Assembly (NCBI RefSeq): GCF_900100305.1
Contig: NZ_FNEY01000023.1
Location: 1-64,000 of the forward strand
Length of the DNA stretch: 64,000 nucleotides
Reading direction: 5' to 3'
Source of the DNA: Paracidovorax citrulli
GTDB taxonomy: Bacteria > Pseudomonadota > Gammaproteobacteria > Burkholderiales > Burkholderiaceae_C
In this document: in pieces, positions 57,557 through 64,000 of the stretch
How the letters are laid out: each line of letters opens with the position of its first letter
Position numbering within the stretch: the first letter of the stretch is position 1
The notes under the pieces: generated by a model
The model's input: the letters and a program-made list of their open reading frames with translations, nothing else
Database searches by the model: none
What the model was told of the DNA's origin: nothing
Position numbers and translations under genes: made by a program

Positions 57557-58840
57557 TCAGAAGCCCAGTGCGTGCGGCAGCCAGGTGGAGATGGCGGGCA
57601 CGAAGGTGAGCAGGCCCAGCACGATCAGGTGCGCCACGAGGAACGGCGGCAGTTCGCGCGTGAGCGCCGCCAGCGGCACCTTGGTGGCGACCGAGGTGAC
57701 GAACAGCAGTCCGCCCACCGGCGGCGTGATCATGCCCAGGGTGAGGTTGACGATCACCACCATGGCGAAGTGGATCGGGTCGATGCCCAGCGCCGCCGAG
57801 ATGGGCGCGAGGATGGGCACGAGGATCATCACGCCCGGCAGCGGCTCCATGAAGATGCCGAAGAGCAGCAGCAGGATGTTGACCGCGATGAGGAAGGTGA
57901 CGGGCGAGAGGTTCCAGCCCACGATCGTCTCGGCCAGGCGCTGGGGCACCCCTTCCACCGTCAGCACCCAGGCGAAGGCGGCCGAGGCCGCCACCACCAG
58001 CAGCACCGAGGCGGTGAGCAGCGCGGAGCGTGCGGCGATGTGCGGCAGGGCCTTCCACTCCAGCGTGCGGTAGATCCACTTGCCGCAGACCAGGGCGTAG
58101 AACACGGCCACCACGGAGGCCTCGGTGGGCGTGAAGATGCCGAAGCGGATGCCCACCAGGATCAGCACCACCAGCATCAGGGCCGGAATGGCGCGGATGC
58201 TGTTGGCGAGCATTTCCCGGCCGCCCGGGCGCGGCTCGCGGGAGCGGTAGTCGCGCTGCACGCACACGCGCCAGTTGACGATGGCCATGGCCACGGCGAT
58301 GAGGATGCCCGGCGCGAAGCCGGCGATGAAGAGCGCGCCGACCGAGACCTGCTCGTCCTGCAGCGCGTAGATGATCATGATGATCGAGGGCGGGATGATG
58401 GGCCCCACGATGGCCGTGCTGGCGGTGAGCGCGGCGGCGTAGGCGCGCGAGTAGCCCGCCTTGTCCATCATCTTGACCATCATCGAGCCGGGCCCCGCCG
58501 CGTCGGCCAGGGCCGAGCCCGAGATGCCCGAGAACAGCGTGAGCGACAGGATGTTGGCGTGCCCCAGGCCCCCGCGCAGGTGGCCCACGAACTGCGCGGC
58601 GAAGCGCAGCAGCACCACGGTGAGCGCGCCGCCGGACATGATCTCGGCCGCGAGGATGAAGAAGGGCACGGCCATCAGCGGGAAGCTGTCGATGCCCGTG
58701 AACATCTCCTTGAACACGATCAGTTGCGGATAGCGCCCGCCCACGAAGACCGCGATGGCGGCCGACATGGCGAGCGCGAACGCGACGGGAAAGCCCAGCG
58801 CCATCAGCAGGAGGGCGGAAACGAAGAGGGTGATGGCCAT
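57557..58840 (-). CDS. dctM: TRAP transporter large permease, DctM type
   Basis: A 427-residue inner-membrane protein with about twelve hydrophobic segments, the size of DctM. Signature stretches are FALAMSAAIAVFVGG, GISGSALADAAGPGSMM, IVGPIIPPSIIMIIY and NLTLGMITPPVGGLLFVTS. It forms the elevator-type transport pathway for an organic acid driven by sodium, together with DctQ. It begins 27 bases after dctQ and is the last gene of the operon. Confidence 0.94.
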   Translation of the reverse strand: MAITLFVSALLLMALGFPVAFALAMSAAIAVFVGGRYPQLIVFKEMFTGIDSFPLMAVPFFILAAEIMSGGALTVVLLRFAAQFVGHLRGGLGHANILSLTLFSGISGSALADAAGPGSMMVKMMDKAGYSRAYAAALTASTAIVGPIIPPSIIMIIYALQDEQVSVGALFIAGFAPGILIAVAMAIVNWRVCVQRDYRSREPRPGGREMLANSIRAIPALMLVVLILVGIRFGIFTPTEASVVAVFYALVCGKWIYRTLEWKALPHIAARSALLTASVLLVVAASAAFAWVLTVEGVPQRLAETIVGWNLSPVTFLIAVNILLLLFGIFMEPLPGVMILVPILAPISAALGIDPIHFAMVVIVNLTLGMITPPVGGLLFVTSVATKVPLAALTRELPPFLVAHLIVLGLLTFVPAISTWLPHALGF

Positions 58841-58867
58841 GGCGTCAGTTCCTTCTGCTGCGGGCCA

Positions 58868-59383
58868 TCACAGGGAGGCCGCCGATTCGGCGTCCATCTC
58901 GTCGGATTCGACGTAGCGGCCGTCCCGGATGTAGCCGCGCGCCATGAAGAGCAGGTGCACGAAGAGCAGCACGAAGCCCGCCGGCATGGCCGCGTAGATC
59001 CAGGCGAAGGGGATGTCGGTGGCGGGCGTGGTCTGGAAGCGCGTGGCCCAGACGTACTGCACCGAGAACCAGGCCATCACCAGGAAGAACGCGCCCAGCG
59101 CCACCACGATGCAGCCGCGCAGCGCCCGCGCGCCGCGCTCGCCCAGCACGTGGTGCAGGTTGTCGATGGCCACGTGGCCGCCGAAGCGCAGCACCAGACC
59201 GGCGCCCAGGAAGGTGCACCAGATCATCAGGTGGCGCGCCACTTCTTCGGCCCAGACGATGGAGTCGCCCGTGGTGTAGCGCAGCACCACGTTGGCGAAG
59301 ACGATGCAGGCCATGGCCAGCAGCAGGAGGATGAGCAGCCAGCGGTTGCCGGCGACCAGGGCGCGCTCGAAGCGAGGGAGCAT
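58868..59383 (-). CDS. dctQ: TRAP transporter small permease, DctQ type
   Basis: A 171-residue protein with four hydrophobic segments. Typical features are WLLILLLLAMACIVFANVVLR, the EEVARHLMIWCTFLGAGLVLR segment and GGHVAIDNLHHVL. It sits beside DctM in the membrane. The ATG at 59383 (MLPRFERAL) is preferred; the frame continues to a TTG ten codons upstream, inside the hairpin. It is 97 bases from dctP, with a terminator-like hairpin between. Confidence 0.92.
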   Translation of the reverse strand: MLPRFERALVAGNRWLLILLLLAMACIVFANVVLRYTTGDSIVWAEEVARHLMIWCTFLGAGLVLRFGGHVAIDNLHHVLGERGARALRGCIVVALGAFFLVMAWFSVQYVWATRFQTTPATDIPFAWIYAAMPAGFVLLFVHLLFMARGYIRDGRYVESDEMDAESAASL

Positions 59384-59404
59384 GGCGGGATGGATGGGGG
59401 CTGG

Positions 59405-59431
59405 AAAAGACAAAGCCCGGACGCGCCGGGC
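59405..59431 (-). terminator. Intercistronic terminator-like hairpin between dctP and dctQ
   Basis: Minus strand: a GCCCGG / CCGGGC stem with a five-base loop is followed by TTTGTCTTTT. Partial termination here would give more binding protein than permease, as is usual in TRAP systems. Confidence 0.6.
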
Positions 59432-59480
59432 ACAGGCCGATGGAGCCGCAAGGCAGGCGGCCCATGCCGCCCGCCCCGGC

Positions 59481-60530
59481 TCACTTCACGCTGGCGATCT
59501 GGTCCAGGGTCTTCTGGCCGAACTTGGTGGCGTACTGCTTGTAGGCGGGCTCCAGGGCCTTCTGGAAGGCGCTCTTGTCCACCGACTCCACCACCTGCAT
59601 GCCGGCGGCCTTGACTTCGGCCAGGCCCTTCTGCTCCACGTCATCGACGAACTTGCGCGAAGCCAGCGCGCCCGCCTTGGCGCCTTGCGTGAAGGCGGCC
59701 TTCTGCGCATCGTTCAGGCCCGCCCAGAAGTTGGGCGAAACGATGAGGGCCATCGGGGCATAGACGTGGCCCGTGAGCGAGAGGTATTTCTGCACCTGCG
59801 GCAGCTTGGCCGAGACGATGACCGACATGGGGTTCTCCTGCCCGTCGATGGTGCCCTGCTGCAGCGCGCCGATCACCTCGGGCCAGGACATGGGCGTGGG
59901 CGAGGCGCCCAGCGTGCGGAAGGCGGTGATGTGGACCGGGTTCTCGGTCACGCGGATCTTCAGGCCTTTCAGGTCGGCGGGCGTCTTGACCGGATGCTTG
60001 TTGTTGGTGAGGTGGCGGAAGCCCTGCTCGCCCCAGGCCAGCGCGATGAGGCCACGCTTCTGGAACTTGCCCAGCAGTTCCTGGCCGAAGGCGCCGTCGA
60101 GCACGGCGCGGGCGTGGGCCGTGTCGCGGAACAGGAAGGGGATGTCCACCACGCCCACGTCGGGCACGAAGTTGCTCAGGGCCCCGGTGGAGACGATGAC
60201 GGCCTCCACGGTGCCCAGTTGCAGGCCCTCGATCAGCTCGCGCTCGCCGCCCAGGGCGCTGGAGGGGAACTGCTTGAACTTGATGGCGCCGTTGGTGGCC
60301 TTCTCGACCGTTTCGGACCACGCCTGGGCGGCCGCACCGTAGTGCGAGTTGACGGCCAGCGCGTAGCCGAGCTTGACTTCCTTGGCCTGCTGGGCGTGGA
60401 CCGTGCCCGTGGCCAGGCAGGCGATGGCGGCCAGCGCCGCGGCCAGGCCCTGGCGGCGCAGGGTGCGGTGGGCGGGCAGCGGGAGGGAAGGCGAGGAAAC
60501 GGCGGGAGCGGTAACGGCAGCGTGGCGCAT
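59481..60530 (-). CDS. dctP: TRAP transporter solute-binding protein, DctP type
   Basis: A 349-residue periplasmic protein with a signal peptide to about residue 46 (GTVHAQQ), including an unusually long N-terminal stretch before the hydrophobic core. Family marks: VKLGYALAVNSHYGAAAQAW, LIEGLQLGTVEAVIVSTGAL, the DctP signature DLKGLKIRVTENPVHITAFRTLGA with the arginine that binds a carboxylate, and GTIDGQENPMSVIVSAK. The ligand is probably an organic acid, not identified further. It is the first gene of dctP-dctQ-dctM. Confidence 0.93.
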   Translation of the reverse strand: MRHAAVTAPAVSSPSLPLPAHRTLRRQGLAAALAAIACLATGTVHAQQAKEVKLGYALAVNSHYGAAAQAWSETVEKATNGAIKFKQFPSSALGGERELIEGLQLGTVEAVIVSTGALSNFVPDVGVVDIPFLFRDTAHARAVLDGAFGQELLGKFQKRGLIALAWGEQGFRHLTNNKHPVKTPADLKGLKIRVTENPVHITAFRTLGASPTPMSWPEVIGALQQGTIDGQENPMSVIVSAKLPQVQKYLSLTGHVYAPMALIVSPNFWAGLNDAQKAAFTQGAKAGALASRKFVDDVEQKGLAEVKAAGMQVVESVDKSAFQKALEPAYKQYATKFGQKTLDQIASVK

Positions 60531-60716
60531 GGGTACGGGGTCCGGTGAACGTGGAAAGCCTGGCAGGGCCGGCAGCGGAAAAGCATGCCGCCCGGGGACG
60601 GCGGGCGATTATGGTGACCGTTGCGCCATCCTGGCGAGCGGGAATGCCCTGACTGCGCCGGTTCCGCGCACCGCATACCGCATGCCGGAACACGGCGGTC
60701 GGGAACGAAGGGCCCG

Positions 60717-61274
60717 TCAGCTCAGCAGCCGCGAGGACCTGGGCACATGCGCCATGAGGAACTCCATCTGGTCGGCGAGGATGCGCCGGTTGCGCAGGAT
60801 GAAGTCTTCCCACAGGCTCGGCACGTACGGGGCGTACAGCAGCGGCATGTGGGCCTGCTCGGGCGTGCGCGGTCCCTTGCGGTGGTTGCAGGCGCGGCAG
60901 GCGGTGACCACGTTCATCCAGTGGTCGGCGCCGTTGCGAGCGAAGGGCACGATGTGCTCGCGCGTGAGGTCTTCCTCGTGGAAGTGGCCGCCGCAGTAGG
61001 CGCAGATGTTGCGGTCGCGCGCGAAGAGCTTGCTGTTGGTGAGGGAGGGCTTGAGGCCGAAGGGGTTGATGCCGGGCACGCCCTTGGTGCCGATGATGCT
61101 GTTGACCTCGATCACAGACTGCTCGCCCGTGAGCGCGTTGTGCCCGCCGCGGAACACCGCGATGGGCCCGCCGGACTCCCAGCGCACCTCGCCAGCGGCA
61201 TAGTGCGTGACCGCCTGTTCGAGCGAAATCCACGATTGCGGCAGCCCCTGGGCCGACAGCTTCAAGACCTTCAC
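60717..61274 (-). CDS. HNH endonuclease
   Basis: A 185-residue protein. The zinc-coordinating pairs are Cys91-x2-Cys94 (CAYC) and Cys126-x2-Cys129 (CRAC), and the catalytic histidine is His107 in REHIVP, with Asn121 and His131 in the HNH positions. The N-terminal ~80 residues (GVPGINPFGLKPSLTNSKLF) are characteristic of a subgroup of stand-alone HNH proteins in beta- and gamma-proteobacteria. A GTG at 61274 with AAGGAGG upstream is the start; no ATG is close. It could be a housekeeping nuclease or a remnant of a mobile element. It diverges from ribF. Confidence 0.85.
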   Translation of the reverse strand: MKVLKLSAQGLPQSWISLEQAVTHYAAGEVRWESGGPIAVFRGGHNALTGEQSVIEVNSIIGTKGVPGINPFGLKPSLTNSKLFARDRNICAYCGGHFHEEDLTREHIVPFARNGADHWMNVVTACRACNHRKGPRTPEQAHMPLLYAPYVPSLWEDFILRNRRILADQMEFLMAHVPRSSRLLS

Positions 61275-61430
61275 AACACCCTCCTTGCAACACGACAAGA
61301 TTCGGAACGCTGATGTCTCGCGGGCCACCCGCGGGGGCCCGTGCCGCACAATATACTCCCAAATCACGACGGATTGGCGGCCAGCGCTTGGCGCACCTGC
61401 ATGGCACGGTATCAAAAAACTAGCATTCCG

Positions 61431-62480
61431 ATGAAGATCTTCCGAGGCCTCCACCACCCCGGCATCGCCCCAGCCTGCGCGGTCACCATCGGCAATTTCG
61501 ATGGTGTCCACCGCGGGCACCAGGCCATGCTGGCGCTGCTCGCCAGCGAAGCGGCGCACCGCGGCGTGGAGAGCTGCGTGCTGACCTTCGAGCCGCATCC
61601 CCGCGACTATTTCGCCGGAGCCCTGCGGCGGCCCGAACTGGCGCCCGCGCGCATCGGCACGCTGCGCGACAAGCTGGAGGAACTGGCGCGCTGCGGCGTG
61701 CAGCAGGCGGTGGTGCTGCCCTTCAACGAACGGCTGGCGCGCCAGCCCCCCCAGGCCTTCATCGACGACGTGCTGGTGCGCGGCCTGGGCGCACGCTACG
61801 TGCTGGTGGGCGATGACTTCCGGTTCGGCGCGCAGCGCGCGGGCGACTACGCGATGCTGGACGCCGCCGGGCGCGAGCGCGGCTTCGACGTGGCGCGCAT
61901 GAACAGTTATGAAGTGCATGGGCTGCGCGTGTCGAGCTCGGCCGTGCGCGATGCGCTGGCCCGCGGCAACATGGGAGCCGCGGCGGCGCTGCTGGGCCGT
62001 CCCTACGCGATCAGCGGCCATGTGGTGCACGGGCGCAAGCTCGGCCGTGCGCTGGGCGCGAGCGCCGAGGGCGCCGGGGATGGCTTCCGCACCCTGAACC
62101 TGCGCTTCGCGCACTGGAAGCCGGCGGCCGGCGGCATCTTCGCCGTCCTGGTGCACGGCCTCTGCGACGCGCCCCTGCCCGGTGTCGCCAACCTGGGCGT
62201 GCGCCCCTCGCTGGATCCGAACGACGTCAACGGCGGCCGCGTGCTGCTGGAGACGCATTGCCTGCAGTGGCCCGCCCACCTGGGGCCCGAGGGGGCCTAC
62301 GGTAAAATCGTGCGCGTGGAACTCCTGCACAAACTGCACGACGAGCTGAAGTACGACAGCTTCGACGCCCTCACCGCCGGCATCGCCCGGGATTGCGAGG
62401 ACGCGCGGGCGTATTTCGCCTCCACCCCGGCCGCCAGCTACACGGAAACCCGCCGCCAGACCACGCGCGACCGAATTTGA
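61431..62480 (+). CDS. ribF: Bifunctional riboflavin kinase/FAD synthetase
   Basis: A 349-residue enzyme that makes FMN and then FAD. The N-terminal adenylyltransferase domain has [11 protein letters not shown] with His27 and His30, [11 protein letters not shown], and [14 protein letters not shown]. The C-terminal kinase domain has [30 protein letters not shown], and LLETHCLQW. The ATG at 61431 is the start of the conserved MKIFRGLHH; a longer in-frame start (MARYQKTS, 61401) is possible. ileS follows 140 bases downstream on the same strand, a conserved neighbour in proteobacteria (ribF-ileS-lspA). Confidence 0.95.
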   Translation: MKIFRGLHHPGIAPACAVTIGNFDGVHRGHQAMLALLASEAAHRGVESCVLTFEPHPRDYFAGALRRPELAPARIGTLRDKLEELARCGVQQAVVLPFNERLARQPPQAFIDDVLVRGLGARYVLVGDDFRFGAQRAGDYAMLDAAGRERGFDVARMNSYEVHGLRVSSSAVRDALARGNMGAAAALLGRPYAISGHVVHGRKLGRALGASAEGAGDGFRTLNLRFAHWKPAAGGIFAVLVHGLCDAPLPGVANLGVRPSLDPNDVNGGRVLLETHCLQWPAHLGPEGAYGKIVRVELLHKLHDELKYDSFDALTAGIARDCEDARAYFASTPAASYTETRRQTTRDRI

Positions 62481-62620
62481 CGCCCGCGCGGCCCGCCCCG
62501 GCGGCCGCGCCCGCTCCTCCCCGGGCCGCGCCGGTGCGCGGCTGCCCTCCCTCCCCCTTTTTCACGCTTCCGCCCTGGCGGCCCCGGCACCTGCCGGCAG
62601 CCAGGCACTCCTGCCCAGCC

Positions 62621-64000
62621 ATGTCCGACACCACGCCCTCCGCCTCCGAATCCACGCCCGGAACCGATTACCGCGCGACGCTGAACCTGCCCGACACGCC
62701 CTTCCCCATGCGCGGCGACCTGCCCAGGCGCGAGCCGGGCTGGGTCCAGGAATGGAACGACAAGGGCATCTACAAGCGCCTGCGCGATGCGCGGCGCGGC
62801 GCCCCTAAGTTCATCCTGCACGACGGCCCGCCCTACGCCAACGGGCAGATCCACATCGGCCATGCGGTGAACAAGATCCTCAAGGACATGATCACCAAGG
62901 CGCGGCAGCTCGAAGGTTTCGACGCGCTCTACACCCCGGGATGGGACTGCCACGGCCTGCCGATCGAGAACGCCATCGAGAAGCTGCATGGCCGCAACCT
63001 GCCCCGCGACGAGATGCAGGCCAAGGGCCGCGCCTTCGCCACCGAGCAGATCGCCCAGCAGATGGCGGACTTCCAGCGCCTGGGCCTGCTGGGCGAATGG
63101 GACCACCCGTACAAGACCATGAACTTCGCCAGCGAGGCGGGCGAGCTGCGCGCGCTGAAGAAGGTCATGGAACGCGGCTTCGTCTATCGCGGCCTGAAGC
63201 CCGTCTATTGGTGCTTCGACTGCGGCTCGTCGCTCGCCGAGTTCGAGATCGAGTACCAGGACAAGAAGAGCACCACGCTGGACGTGGCCTTCAGGGCGCA
63301 CGACCCGGCCGCCCTGGCCGCCGCCTTCGGCCTGCCCGCCCTGCCCAAGGACACCTTCGTGGTCATCTGGACCACCACCGCCTGGACCATCCCCGCCAAC
63401 CAGGCGCTGAACCTGAACCCCGAGATCCGCTACGCGCTGGTGGACACGGGCGAGCGCCTCCTGCTGGTGGCCGAACCGCTGGTGGCCGCCTGCCTGGAAC
63501 GCTACGGACTCACGGGCAGCGTGATCGCCACCACCCCCGGCAAGCAGCTGGGCGGACTGGAGTTCGAACACCCGCTCTACGACGTGGCGAGCGAGGACGG
63601 CAGCTTCGGCTACCGGCGCCTCTCGCCCGTGTACCTCGCCGACTACGCCACGGCCGACGACGGCACGGGTATCGTGCACTCGTCCCCCGCCTATGGCCTG
63701 GAGGACTTCAACTCCTGCGTGTCCCATGGCCTGGCGCTGGCGGACATCCTCAACCCCGTGCAGGGCAACGGCACCTACGCGGCCGGCTTCCCTCTGTTCG
63801 GCGGCCTGCACATCTGGAAGGCCGTGCCGGTCATCATCGAGGCGCTGCGCAATGCCGGCCGCCTGATGGCCTCCAAGGACATCACCCACAGCTACCCGCA
63901 CTGCTGGCGCCACAAGACGCCGGTGATCTACCGCGCCGCCGCGCAGTGGTTCGTCCGCATGGACGAGGGCGAGGGCGTGTTCACCGATCCGGCCCAGAAG
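62621..64000 (+). CDS. ileS: Isoleucyl-tRNA synthetase, N-terminal part
   Basis: The frame is open from the ATG at 62621 to the window edge, 460 codons of a protein that is normally about 940 residues. The class I signature [19 protein letters not shown] carries HIGH at 78-81. The CP1 editing region is included ([21 protein letters not shown], with the T-rich editing motif, and [18 protein letters not shown]). The enzyme charges tRNA-Ile and hydrolyses mischarged valine. It lies downstream of ribF; lspA is expected after it outside the window. The KMSKS motif is not yet reached. Confidence 0.97.
   Translation, partial: MSDTTPSASESTPGTDYRATLNLPDTPFPMRGDLPRREPGWVQEWNDKGIYKRLRDARRGAPKFILHDGPPYANGQIHIGHAVNKILKDMITKARQLEGFDALYTPGWDCHGLPIENAIEKLHGRNLPRDEMQAKGRAFATEQIAQQMADFQRLGLLGEWDHPYKTMNFASEAGELRALKKVMERGFVYRGLKPVYWCFDCGSSLAEFEIEYQDKKSTTLDVAFRAHDPAALAAAFGLPALPKDTFVVIWTTTAWTIPANQALNLNPEIRYALVDTGERLLLVAEPLVAACLERYGLTGSVIATTPGKQLGGLEFEHPLYDVASEDGSFGYRRLSPVYLADYATADDGTGIVHSSPAYGLEDFNSCVSHGLALADILNPVQGNGTYAAGFPLFGGLHIWKAVPVIIEALRNAGRLMASKDITHSYPHCWRHKTPVIYRAAAQWFVRMDEGEGVFTDPAQK

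Noticed and set aside
61345-61380. TATATT -10 candidate between the HNH gene and ribF
   Set aside because: The hexamer is good on the minus strand, but no acceptable -35 element lies 16-18 bases upstream, so I did not list it as a promoter.
62438-63913. A 491-codon minus-strand frame opposite ileS
   Set aside because: The plus strand carries clear isoleucyl-tRNA synthetase motifs, so the opposite frame is a shadow.

Overview
The window looks like a chromosomal segment of a high-GC beta-proteobacterium of the Comamonadaceae, most likely an Acidovorax/Paracidovorax species of the plant-associated avenae/citrulli type. This rests on the strong G/C bias at third codon positions, beta-proteobacterial gene orders (rpsP-rimM-trmD-rplS, ftsK-lolA divergent from trxB, rpmB-rpmG) and a secreted pectate lyase together with a type VI amidase effector. 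The species name is inference; no rRNA gene is present. I saw no tRNA, rRNA or CRISPR array.

Left edge (1-1.6 kb): the accessory part. It holds the 5' end of a frameshifted IS5-family transposase, a gene-poor gap, and a Tae4-type peptidoglycan amidase (type VI effector) whose stop codon overlaps the start of a small two-helix membrane protein, a candidate immunity partner. Next (1.6-10.8 kb) come a KGG-repeat stress protein, a sigma-54-type response regulator and a hybrid histidine kinase, divergently placed from rpoN (sigma 54); then a copper pair (DUF2946 protein and PCu(A)C chaperone) and a Bcr/CflA exporter.

10.8-25 kb: a PAS-PAS-GGDEF diguanylate cyclase, an RGG-tailed DEAD-box helicase with a long predicted leader, orn, an M48 protease-phhB-rsgA cluster, and the minus-strand ribosomal block rpsP-rimM-trmD-rplS followed by a Nudix hydrolase and a CobD/CbiB-like protein. 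GNAT and TM2-like genes diverge from it. A DUF47-pit phosphate uptake pair is preceded by a textbook-spaced Pho-box-like repeat.

25-48 kb: an outer-membrane barrel protein, the branched-chain amino acid ABC genes livHMGF, a Cache-type chemoreceptor, rarA, a UDG-family enzyme, lolA-ftsK, trxB, rpmB-rpmG, a MocR-type regulator, a fatty-acid desaturase, rsmB, a PL1 pectate lyase, purN and a YceH-family gene.

48-64 kb: paired acyl-CoA dehydrogenases, a secreted protein built from two copies of an unrecognised ~250-residue module, a GH18 chitinase, a TPR-methyltransferase fusion, a second chemoreceptor, a TRAP transporter (dctP-dctQ-dctM) with a hairpin after dctP, an HNH endonuclease, ribF and the first 460 codons of ileS. 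Several very long antisense open frames exist here; they are GC-bias shadows and are not annotated.
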